From Oscillospiraceae bacterium (GTDB lineage: Bacteria; Bacillota; Clostridia; Oscillospirales; Oscillospiraceae): a DNA stretch of 9,475 bases. The DNA lies in assembly GCA_031288675.1 (NCBI GenBank), contig JAITQY010000012.1, positions 1 to 9,475 of the forward strand. Reading direction: 5' to 3'. A program made the position numbers and the translations under genes. Shown piece after piece: positions 1 to 5,106 of this stretch. Positions within the stretch are counted from its first letter, which is position 1. Every line of letters begins with the position of its first letter. The notes under the pieces are model-generated. The model saw only the letters and a program-made list of their open reading frames with translations, was not told the origin of the DNA and did not search any database.

Positions 1-132
1 TTGCCGCTGCCCAAGGAGGGCGACGACGCCACTCTTTCCCTTATCGCTATTATACATCATAATAGCCGAGTTTTAAAGAGTTATGGGTTCTCTTCAAAAC
101 CTAAATACATTATACAAGGGAGGGCGAATGAT
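1..132. other. Left-edge leader region with nested inverted repeat
   Basis: No gene can be supported here. The region ends in the ribosome binding site GGGAGG (118-123) of the next gene. A perfect 8-bp inverted repeat, GCTATTAT (46-53) and ATAATAGC (59-66), has a 5-nt loop. It sits inside a second 7-bp pair, ACTCTTT (31-37) and AAAGAGT (75-81). A short TTTT run at 71-74 follows the inner hairpin, so a weak terminator of an upstream gene is possible, as is a structured leader or operator. No plus-strand promoter with acceptable -35 and -10 boxes was found, so the downstream pair may be transcribed from outside the window. Confidence 0.4.
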
Positions 133-378
133 ATGGCAATTGCGGCAAGATGCCCGGCGGCGGACAGACTGCGCGATGCGGTTATAACCGAAATCAAATG
201 TCCGGAATGCGGACGGTCAATTGAGATGTTCTCGATATTCCCGGTCAGTCAGTGCGAATGCGGATTTACGGCTTACAACGATTCCCAAAACTGCGTTAAG
301 TGGTGCCGGTACGCTAAAGAGTGTGTCGGCGAAGAGCTATATGCCAAGATGACGGCAAAACAGAAGGGAGCGCCGTAA
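133..378 (+). CDS. Small eight-cysteine zinc-ribbon-like protein, function unknown
   Basis: Predicted 81-residue soluble protein. The frame is open from base 1, but the start is placed at ATG 133 because GGGAGG lies 9 nt upstream and the earlier residues look non-coding. Eight cysteines: C7, the pair C23-x2-C26 followed by Gly (CPECG), the pair C41-x-C43 also followed by Gly (CECG), then C54-x3-C58-x5-C64 in a basic/aromatic tail (NCVKWCRYAKEC). The two Cys-x(1-2)-Cys-Gly knuckles look like a zinc ribbon; the last three cysteines could bind a second metal or an Fe-S centre. From memory, similar small proteins with a WCxYAKxCVGEE tail occur in strict anaerobes, but I cannot name a characterised family. 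The next gene starts 1 nt after this stop codon, so the two are probably co-transcribed. Existence as a gene is fairly sure; function is not. Confidence 0.75.
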   Translation: MAIAARCPAADRLRDAVITEIKCPECGRSIEMFSIFPVSQCECGFTAYNDSQNCVKWCRYAKECVGEELYAKMTAKQKGAP

Positions 379-379
379 A

Positions 380-670
380 ATGACAATGAATGAATTTATT
401 AAAGCGACCGAACAATCCTCGCTACTGCTGTTGGAGTGCGGAGACGCGGCGGTCTACGACCGCTCGGAAAATATACTGTACATCTCAAAGGATATTTACA
501 ATCACGCGCTTATGAACCCGTTTGCGGCGATAATGGGGCATCATTTGCTTTGGAGCAAACAGAGGGAAGTCTCCTGCGGAAACGGTGAGCTTTTGGCGGC
601 GCTTTCAGGGCGTCCGCGCACGCAGTGCGCCGTTACGGATCAGTGGATTATCTGGGAAATTGGCAATTGA
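380..670 (+). CDS. Hypothetical 96-residue protein, second gene of a two-gene unit
   Basis: I do not recognise this protein. ATG 380 follows the stop of the cysteine-rich gene by 1 nt, with GGGAG (366-370) 9 nt upstream inside the end of that gene, which indicates translational coupling. A second ATG lies at 386. There is no signal peptide or membrane segment. The sequence shows a hydrophobic LLLLE segment near residues 15-19, a central part with a histidine pair (H54-H55 in MGHHLLW) and three cysteines (C20, C66, C83). The tail ends in alternating hydrophobic residues (WIIWEI). The spacing to its neighbour suggests a shared process. No convincing terminator follows before the strong promoter at 738. 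Confidence 0.6.
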   Translation: MTMNEFIKATEQSSLLLLECGDAAVYDRSENILYISKDIYNHALMNPFAAIMGHHLLWSKQREVSCGNGELLAALSGRPRTQCAVTDQWIIWEIGN

Positions 671-737
671 TATAAAAATATACAGGCGCGGAAATAACCC
701 CCATAAATTATTCACAAAAAAATTTGTTTTTAGACGC

Positions 738-766
738 TTGACAAATTTACATAATCATGTTATACT
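738..766 (+). promoter_or_regulatory. Strong sigma-A promoter for the large SLH protein
   Basis: Consensus -35 TTGACA (738-743), 17-nt spacer, -10 TATACT (761-766) with an extended -10 TG at 758-759. An A/T-tract stretch at 713-732 just upstream could act as an UP element. The expected transcript start is near 773, giving a leader of about 45 nt before ATG 818. That leader holds a small hairpin, GGGAT (780-784) with ATCCC (791-795). A strong promoter fits an abundant surface protein. Confidence 0.85.
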
Positions 767-802
767 GACACTTGACAATGGGATTGTATGATCCCCTACT
801 TA

Positions 803-808
803 AAGGAG
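803..808 (+). promoter_or_regulatory. Ribosome binding site setting the SLH protein start
   Basis: AAGGAG lies 9 nt before ATG 818. The alternative ATG at 788 has no such site and would put ten residues ahead of a normal signal peptide, so 818 is chosen. Confidence 0.85.
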
Positions 809-817
809 AGCAACAAT

Positions 818-3784
818 ATGACAAAGACAAACTTTACTAAGCGTCTGTTTGCGTTGGTACTGGCGGTTGTTATGGTAGCGGCACTGCTGCCGGCGGCAAC
901 TCTCGCTGCTACTACATATACCGACGTTAAAGAGAAAGACTGGTTCTACACACCGGTTACCGAGTGGAGTACCGGTACGAACGCGATATTAGAAGGCTAC
1001 GGCAACGGCTTATTCGGACCGAACGATCCTATCAAGTCCGTAGACCTTGAAATCATTATGCAGCGCATACTCGGGCAGACGACCCGGGCATGGGGGGACA
1101 GCGCGACTCTAACGCGCGAGGAAGCCGCTAAGGTAATTTGTGAGGCTCTGAATATTGAGCCTGTCACGAACCCCACTTCCTCACAGAAATTCGCTGACGA
1201 CAACAGCATCGGCGCGACGTACAAAGAGTTCGTCTACGGACTCAAGGCGCGCGGCTATGTACAGGGACAGGGCAGCAACCAGTTCGCGCCTAAGAGCAAG
1301 TTCACGCGCGCGGAAGTTCTGCAAATCGTCTATAATTCCATTTCCGGATTTGCGGACAGCAATATCAGCGGCGCGACCTACTCGCAGGATTTGGTAGTGC
1401 GTAAGGGCGCGACCTTGTCGAACGTAACGGTTCGCGGTGACTTGATTATCGGACAGGGCGTTGCTAACAGCTCCGTAATGCTTGATAACGTCAGCGTTAC
1501 CGGTCGTATCATCGTACTCGGTGGAAGCACGGTTGATTTATCGCGCACCACCAGCAACGGTGTGCTTGCCGGCAAGACAAGCGAAGTTACTATTAAAGTA
1601 AGCAGCGGCACTATCGGAAGCCTGACGACGCTTGCGGGAAGCTCGACCTCCATTGAGGGCAGCGTAACCACGCTGAACGTCGCCGGGGTTAACAGCGTTG
1701 TTAACATCGGCACGCGCAGTAATTCCTCTGTCAGCAACCTGAACGTCACCGGACGCGCCACCGTTACGGTCGGTTCATACGGAACCATCTCTAACGGCAC
1801 GATTTCAACCAGCAGCGTTTCGTTGCTCGGAACCACCGGAACTGTTACGGGTACTATCACCGTTACCGGAACGGCAACCAGCGGAGTAGTCATTTCTACC
1901 CCCAACACCACCGTTAAAGTAATGGCGAACGCCGGAACGGTTAAAGACAGATCGGGCGGCACTATCGCGACTGCGGGTCAGACCGGCACGACCGATAAGA
2001 ACGGCTATGCAAGCGGTGACGGCGAATCCAGCAGCGGCGGAAGTTCCGGCAGTAGCAGCGGAAGTGTAACGCTGAACTACCTCGCGGATGAAAGCAACGG
2101 CAGCAAATCTTCCGGAAGCCTGCCTAGCCTTAACCCGAAAAACTATTATCCGAAGAGTACATATCAGAAATACTGGGACGGCGAAGGCAACACCAGCTCT
2201 AATTGCGATACCTTCAGCTCTTCTGAAATTAAAGAGACTTTCTACGACAATGACTACGATTTCTACGGCTGGGCGAGTTCTTCGACCAACGCGCAGAAGG
2301 GAATTGTCGCTTACGATTCCGGCACGTCGGTTTCAAAGGTCAGCGAGTCTACGGTTTACGCCGTTTGGGGACCCGAAGGCTGTGAAGATATGGTTGAGTA
2401 CGAAGACGAGGATGGAGATGGCGAACTTACGCTTTATTATCGCGGACGCACCAGCTCCACTACTTCCGCGTCAGAAAAAGAGTACTCATATAAGTCCTAT
2501 ACAAACAGCACTCGCTTGTCAAGCCAGACGCCTGCTCCGAAAGAGTATTACCCCATGAGAGAGACATCTTCTCAATCTGTAGACTACTGGAACGGCACTG
2601 GTACGAGTTCAACTCAGCATACATCTTCTAATACAGATACGTTTTCTTCCACCGAGTACGCAAAAACCTTCTATAGCAACGATTACGAATTTTACGGTTG
2701 GGCGACGTCCGAAACAGACGCCGAGCGCGGAAACGCTTCGTTTGAGTATAACGACTATGTAGAGGAAGTAATTGACGCCGGTTATGACGAACTGTATGCG
2801 GTATGGGGTCCGTCGGGCAAAACTAATAAAGTTTATTGGAAGACTGTAACGTCTCTGACCGAAATCACCGACTATAACAGCACGGCGTTTACGGCTAAGA
2901 CGCTTAGCGGCGACCAGAACAAAACCACTATTTCCGCTTTGCAGACTTGGGCGGCTCTGCCTGCTCAGGTAAATCTTACGTGCGACACTACCGGTAACGT
3001 TTGCGCGAACCTGACTTGGACTGTCAGCGAGGTCGGCAATATAGTTTACACGACTTCTGCCTCAAGTCAAAACACTGCGGCTGACGCATACGCAAACGCG
3101 GCGGCGGCAGGCGCGACGACGGTCATTTTCAGCGGCGCGTGGACTATGCCGAGCGGTTACAAAGACGTAGCCACACCGAAAGTTCCCAGCCCGATTACCG
3201 TAATCGTAAACGTCACAGCCGCGCAGACAGATGTACCGGCTGTTACAGAGTTGCCGACTGCAATCACGAATGATTATACGGTGACTGCGAATACCGTAGT
3301 GGCATTCGGCAAGAGTTCCACTCTTGCCGTGTATAAGAAACTTACTGTTAACCCGGGTGTTACACTTGACGTAGCGGGTACGCTTGACATTGCCGGTACG
3401 CTTGTTATTGACGGAAAAATTACCGTTAACGGCAGTGGCAGTGTTACAAAAAATGTCTCCGGTGGGGCAATGATAAGTTCGACCGCCGTTGTGGATGTAT
3501 CCGGCGCAACCGCAACAACGTTCTTCGGCAACGATCTGACACAAGGGTTAGACGCGGCGCTTAGCGGTTTGACTGTCAGCACGGGCGCAGAACTTATAAT
3601 CAATGCCAGTCAGTTCGGTGCAGGAGCAAACGGATTGACCGCTTTCGGAATTGACGGACAGTCGGGTAACATAACGATTAAGATTAGAGGGAATACAAAC
3701 GGTAAATACGAATACTCTGTAGAGCGCGGTAGTGTCACTAAATACTGGTATGACGGTGCCGTTCACAATACGGCTAAAGTGTAA
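818..3784 (+). CDS. Exported SLH-domain surface protein with beta-solenoid and Flg_new-type repeats
   Basis: Predicted 988-residue cell-wall-associated protein. Residues 1-31 form a Sec signal peptide: K/R near positions 3-9, hydrophobic FALVLAVVMVAALLP, and a cleavage site after about TLA-30. SLH unit 1 spans about 34-86 (YTDV...DWF, GYGNGLFGPND). A partial SLH-like TREEAAKVICEAL follows at about 99-111. SLH unit 2 spans about 125-175 (KFADD, GYVQGQGSNQFAP, FTRAE). Such domains normally bind pyruvylated secondary cell-wall polymer. Residues about 188-390 are Thr/Val/Gly-rich short strands typical of a beta-solenoid. A Ser/Gly linker covers 401-416. Two InlB/Flg_new-like repeats follow (about 440-519 and 575-667), each ending in FYGWA and YAVWGP. 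The C-terminal half is beta-rich, with an autotransporter-like strand pattern near 843-870. There is no sortase motif; anchoring is most likely through SLH. An adhesive or S-layer-associated role is inferred, and no enzymatic motif was seen. Confidence 0.9.
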   Translation: MTKTNFTKRLFALVLAVVMVAALLPAATLAATTYTDVKEKDWFYTPVTEWSTGTNAILEGYGNGLFGPNDPIKSVDLEIIMQRILGQTTRAWGDSATLTREEAAKVICEALNIEPVTNPTSSQKFADDNSIGATYKEFVYGLKARGYVQGQGSNQFAPKSKFTRAEVLQIVYNSISGFADSNISGATYSQDLVVRKGATLSNVTVRGDLIIGQGVANSSVMLDNVSVTGRIIVLGGSTVDLSRTTSNGVLAGKTSEVTIKVSSGTIGSLTTLAGSSTSIEGSVTTLNVAGVNSVVNIGTRSNSSVSNLNVTGRATVTVGSYGTISNGTISTSSVSLLGTTGTVTGTITVTGTATSGVVISTPNTTVKVMANAGTVKDRSGGTIATAGQTGTTDKNGYASGDGESSSGGSSGSSSGSVTLNYLADESNGSKSSGSLPSLNPKNYYPKSTYQKYWDGEGNTSSNCDTFSSSEIKETFYDNDYDFYGWASSSTNAQKGIVAYDSGTSVSKVSESTVYAVWGPEGCEDMVEYEDEDGDGELTLYYRGRTSSTTSASEKEYSYKSYTNSTRLSSQTPAPKEYYPMRETSSQSVDYWNGTGTSSTQHTSSNTDTFSSTEYAKTFYSNDYEFYGWATSETDAERGNASFEYNDYVEEVIDAGYDELYAVWGPSGKTNKVYWKTVTSLTEITDYNSTAFTAKTLSGDQNKTTISALQTWAALPAQVNLTCDTTGNVCANLTWTVSEVGNIVYTTSASSQNTAADAYANAAAAGATTVIFSGAWTMPSGYKDVATPKVPSPITVIVNVTAAQTDVPAVTELPTAITNDYTVTANTVVAFGKSSTLAVYKKLTVNPGVTLDVAGTLDIAGTLVIDGKITVNGSGSVTKNVSGGAMISSTAVVDVSGATATTFFGNDLTQGLDAALSGLTVSTGAELIINASQFGAGANGLTAFGIDGQSGNITIKIRGNTNGKYEYSVERGSVTKYWYDGAVHNTAKV
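2135..2818 (+). repeat. Two tandem diverged Flg_new/InlB-type repeats inside the SLH protein
   Basis: Residues 440-519 (2135-2374) and 575-667 (2540-2818) align over their length. Shared landmarks in order: PK-x-YYP, YW-x-G-x-G, TSS, DTFSS, TFY, NDY, FYGWA, an acidic/Ala segment and YAVWGP. The closing FYGW...YAVW pattern matches the Listeria-Bacteroides (InlB B-repeat) type found in bacterial surface proteins. The DNA copies have diverged, so this is not a recent duplication. A Ser/Thr/Tyr-rich spacer of about 55 residues with an acidic patch (EYEDEDGDGE) separates them. Confidence 0.75.
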
Positions 3785-3821
3785 AAGAATAATCTTTAAT
3801 ATCTGCGTGGCAATTATATCA

Positions 3822-3857
3822 AAATCCCGGACGGCTTTCCGCCGCCCGGGATTTTTT
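3822..3857 (+). terminator. Intrinsic terminator after the SLH protein
   Basis: Stem arms 3822-3835 and 3841-3854 pair over 14 positions with one A-C mismatch (3831/3845), loop TTTCC, followed by a T run to 3857. Bases 3826-3857 are identical to 4259-4290 downstream. AAAA before the left arm could give weak termination on the other strand as well. Confidence 0.9.
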
Positions 3858-3879
3858 GGGTTGTAATCTTAAAAAAGGG

Positions 3880-3908
3880 TTGACAAATATAAAACAATGG
3901 AATATAAT
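3880..3908 (+). promoter_or_regulatory. Perfect consensus promoter for the AbrB-type antitoxin gene
   Basis: TTGACA (3880-3885), exactly 17 nt, TATAAT (3903-3908): a 12/12 match. Transcription would begin near 3915, about 27 nt before the start codon. AbrB/MazE antitoxins often repress their own promoter, but I see no clear operator dyad here. Confidence 0.9.
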
Positions 3909-3923
3909 AAAAGTAATACTTGT

Positions 3924-3931
3924 AAGGAAGG
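3924..3931 (+). promoter_or_regulatory. Ribosome binding site fixing the AbrB-type start
   Basis: AAGGAAGG lies 10 nt before ATG 3942 but only 1 nt before ATG 3933. The in-frame ATG at 3897 lies inside the promoter. Initiation at 3942 is therefore preferred. Confidence 0.75.
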
Positions 3932-3941
3932 TATGATAATT

Positions 3942-4220
3942 ATGCTTGACGTATCACGCGTGACGTCAAAGGGTCAGGTGACAATTCCGATTGAGATGCG
4001 GCGCAAACTCGGTATTCGCGAGGGCGACAAGGTTATATTTATGGAACAGGCTGGAAATATAATTATCGCCAATGCCGCTATGGTAGCCTTGAAAGAGGCG
4101 CAGAACGCATTTGCCGGCGAAGCGGAACGTCTCGGACTTTTCGGCGAACAGGATGTAGTGGATTTAGTAAAGGAAACTCGCCGGGAGATGTGGGGGGAAC
4201 GTCATGGAGGTAATGCTTGA
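3942..4220 (+). CDS. AbrB/MazE/SpoVT-family antitoxin-like DNA-binding protein
   Basis: Predicted 92-residue protein. Residues 1-45 match the swapped-hairpin AbrB/MazE fold: VTSKGQVTIPIEMRRKLGI, then REGDKVIF and the hydrophobic strand GNIIIAN. This domain dimerises and binds DNA. Residues 47-92 form an amphipathic helical tail (ALKEAQNAF, AERLGLFGEQDVVDLVKETRREMW). From memory, such tails occur in antitoxins paired with PIN-domain toxins and neutralise them. The next reading frame overlaps this gene by 17 nt and begins like a PIN toxin, but stops after 14 codons, so the toxin seems lost. The gene has its own perfect promoter and a terminator. GC is close to that of the housekeeping genes. 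Whether it still regulates anything is unknown; it may repress its own promoter or counter a toxin elsewhere. Confidence 0.85.
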   Translation: MLDVSRVTSKGQVTIPIEMRRKLGIREGDKVIFMEQAGNIIIANAAMVALKEAQNAFAGEAERLGLFGEQDVVDLVKETRREMWGERHGGNA

Positions 4221-4248
4221 TACAACGGTATCTATAGCTATGCGTTAA
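4204..4248 (+). pseudogene. Remnant of a PIN-domain toxin gene (14 codons)
   Basis: The frame reads MEVMLDTTVSIAMR and then TAA (4246-4248). This resembles the first strand of PIN-type ribonucleases, where MKV(M/L)(I/L)DTNV(L/I)(I/L)S carries the first catalytic aspartate; here the Asp is kept and the usual Asn after DT is Thr. It starts inside the antitoxin gene (17-nt overlap), as PIN toxin genes often do, with a G-run (4192-4197) as a possible ribosome binding site. Ten bases after its stop the next terminator begins, leaving no room for the remaining ~110-130 residues. A deletion is the simplest reading. The match rests on a very short peptide, so chance resemblance cannot be excluded. 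Confidence 0.5.
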
Positions 4249-4258
4249 CGCTACACTC

Positions 4259-4291
4259 CCCGGACGGCTTTCCGCCGCCCGGGATTTTTTT
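4259..4291 (+). terminator. Intrinsic terminator after the antitoxin/PIN remnant
   Basis: A stem of ten pairing positions (4259-4268 with 4274-4283) has one A-C mismatch, loop TTTCC, and a run of seven T (4285-4291). Bases 4259-4290 are an exact copy of 3826-3857, including the mismatch and loop; similarity stops abruptly on both sides. Confidence 0.9.
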
Positions 4292-4294
4292 GTG

Positions 4295-4323
4295 TTGACA
4301 TAGAAGCGGAAAGTGGTTATAAT
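4295..4323 (+). promoter_or_regulatory. Perfect consensus promoter for mntA-hepT
   Basis: TTGACA (4295-4300), 17 nt, TATAAT (4318-4323), 12/12. It begins 3 nt after the preceding T run. The predicted transcript start is near 4330, which excludes the in-frame ATG at 4330 as a normal ribosome-binding start and leaves an ~18-nt leader before GTG 4348. Confidence 0.9.
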
Positions 4324-4334
4324 GCAGATATGAC

Positions 4335-4342
4335 TGGAGGTG
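4335..4342 (+). promoter_or_regulatory. Ribosome binding site setting the GTG start of mntA
   Basis: TGGAGGTG is a near-perfect anti-Shine-Dalgarno match ending 5 nt before GTG 4348 (core AGG to start 7 nt). The ATG at 4330 has no leader room for such a site. Confidence 0.85.
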
Positions 4343-4347
4343 AAACT

Positions 4348-4626
4348 GTGCTGACAATTGATGAAATTCGCGAAAAGGCTGTCCCGCTTGCGCGGAAATA
4401 TCAAGTGAAACAAATGCTGCTTTTCGGGTCGTATGCGGACGGCACCGCCACAGAGGGTTCGGACGTAGACTTTTTAGTGGAGTTTCCGAATCCGTGGTCA
4501 ATCTGTGAGCTGTTCGGGTTGAAAGAAGAATTGCAGGATGGATTTGGTATGGAGATTGACGTTGTTCCGCTGCCGTTGCCCAGACCGGAAAAGTTAAAAA
4601 TTTATAGGACGGAGAAGATAATATGA
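4348..4626 (+). CDS. mntA: MntA-type minimal nucleotidyltransferase antitoxin
   Basis: Predicted 92-residue protein of the MNT family (polymerase-beta-like fold). The signature GSx10DxD is exact: G27-S28 in LLFGSYADG, then D39 and D41 in SDVDFLVEF. The third acidic residue of the metal site is D71 in MEIDVV. In characterised MntA-HepT systems this enzyme adds AMP groups from ATP to a tyrosine of the HEPN ribonuclease HepT and so inactivates it. Here it precedes a HEPN gene with ATGA overlap (4623-4626), the classical arrangement. Length is normal for the family. The start is GTG 4348, chosen for its ribosome binding site and the position of the -10 box. Family and catalytic residues are clear; activity is inferred from relatives. 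Confidence 0.92.
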   Translation: MLTIDEIREKAVPLARKYQVKQMLLFGSYADGTATEGSDVDFLVEFPNPWSICELFGLKEELQDGFGMEIDVVPLPLPRPEKLKIYRTEKII

Positions 4627-4964
4627 TAAGCAAGCAGGAGCGTGATGAAGATTATATTGAGCACATGGCGGATGAGCTTGATTTTATCAGAGCTATTTAC
4701 GTAAAGATAAATCAAAAACTATTTGAAGAAGATGCGTTGTTACAACATGCGTTAATGATGTCATTGCTGACAATCGGGGAGTGTGCAAAAAAGCTGTCTG
4801 ATGAATTCAAAACGAATTACACTGAAATTGAGTGGGCGAAAATATCCGGACTGCGTAATGTTGCCGCTCATGTGTATTGGCAGATAGATATGGTGCAGAT
4901 ATGGAATGCATTAGAAAATCATATTCCGAAACTTGATAAGTTCGTTTCGGGGATACGAAAATAA
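4623..4964 (+). CDS. hepT: HepT-type HEPN ribonuclease toxin (DUF86 family)
   Basis: Predicted 113-residue all-helical HEPN protein. The family active-site motif Rx4HxY is intact: R78, H83 and Y85 in LRNVAAHVYW. In the family Arg and His form the RNase site across a dimer, and the Tyr is the residue AMPylated by the MntA partner. A conserved GE pair sits at residues 52-53 (LLTIGECAKKL). The ATG overlaps the mntA stop as ATGA, with GGAG (4611-4614) 8 nt upstream, so translation is coupled. Hand count gives about 38% GC against about 50% in surrounding genes, which suggests a separate origin. A terminator follows within 25 nt, closing a self-contained promoter-to-terminator toxin-antitoxin unit. 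Its roles could include stress response or phage defence; nothing here decides between them. Confidence 0.92.
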   Translation: MISKQERDEDYIEHMADELDFIRAIYVKINQKLFEEDALLQHALMMSLLTIGECAKKLSDEFKTNYTEIEWAKISGLRNVAAHVYWQIDMVQIWNALENHIPKLDKFVSGIRK

Positions 4965-4985
4965 ACGATAGAGTTACTTATTCGG

Positions 4986-5020
4986 AAATATAGGACGGTT
5001 TTCAGCCGCCCTATATTTTT
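4986..5020 (+). terminator. Intrinsic terminator after hepT
   Basis: Arms 4986-4998 and 5006-5018 pair over 13 positions with one A-C mismatch (4995/5009), loop TTTTCAG, then a T-rich tail to 5020 and beyond. The GGACGG/CCGCCC centre and its mismatch recall the two upstream terminators, but the outer stem differs. Confidence 0.88.
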
Positions 5021-5052
5021 ATTTTGCGCGCCGGTATAAAACGTTATCACTA

Positions 5053-5081
5053 TTGAGAAAATAATAGCACGACGATAATTT
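5053..5081 (+). promoter_or_regulatory. Weak candidate promoter for the second SLH gene
   Basis: TTGAGA (5053-5058), 17-nt spacer, TAATTT (5076-5081). GATAAT at 5074-5079 with a 15-nt spacer is an alternative. Either would start transcription shortly before the ribosome binding site. It is much weaker than the other promoters here, so read-through or another sigma factor may contribute. Confidence 0.35.
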
Positions 5082-5092
5082 ACAATACTCAT

Positions 5093-5098
5093 AGGAGG
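5093..5098 (+). promoter_or_regulatory. Ribosome binding site for a GTG start
   Basis: AGGAGG lies 8 nt before GTG 5107, which supports this non-ATG start; the encoded signal peptide begins directly from it. Confidence 0.85.
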
Positions 5099-5106
5099 AA
5101 TAAACA

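Noticed and set aside
1..60. Minus-strand frame beginning MMYNSDKGKSG running off the left edge
   Set aside because: About 20 codons, no clear ribosome binding site; a TTGCCA/TATAAT pair upstream has a 19-nt spacer. Too little to call a divergent gene without sequence further left.
714..731. ACAAA/TTTGT hairpin with T run as terminator of the first two genes
   Set aside because: Only five A/T-rich pairs, too unstable; better read as an A/T-tract upstream of the 738 promoter.
772..777. Second TTGACA box
   Set aside because: No -10 box at suitable distance; it lies at the start of the transcript from the 738 promoter.
585..791. 68-codon plus-strand frame overlapping the end of the 380-670 gene
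   Set aside because: Runs through the strong promoter at 738-766 and has no ribosome binding site.
788..817. Earlier ATG for the large SLH protein
   Set aside because: No ribosome binding site at proper distance and it would precede a normal signal peptide by ten residues; ATG 818 has AAGGAG 9 nt upstream.
1378..1962. 194-codon open frame on the minus strand
   Set aside because: Antisense shadow of the Thr/Val-rich solenoid region of the SLH protein, giving a low-complexity Val/Pro/Leu/Thr product.
4330..4347. ATG 4330 as start of mntA
   Set aside because: It coincides with the predicted transcript start; GTG 4348 has a near-perfect ribosome binding site.
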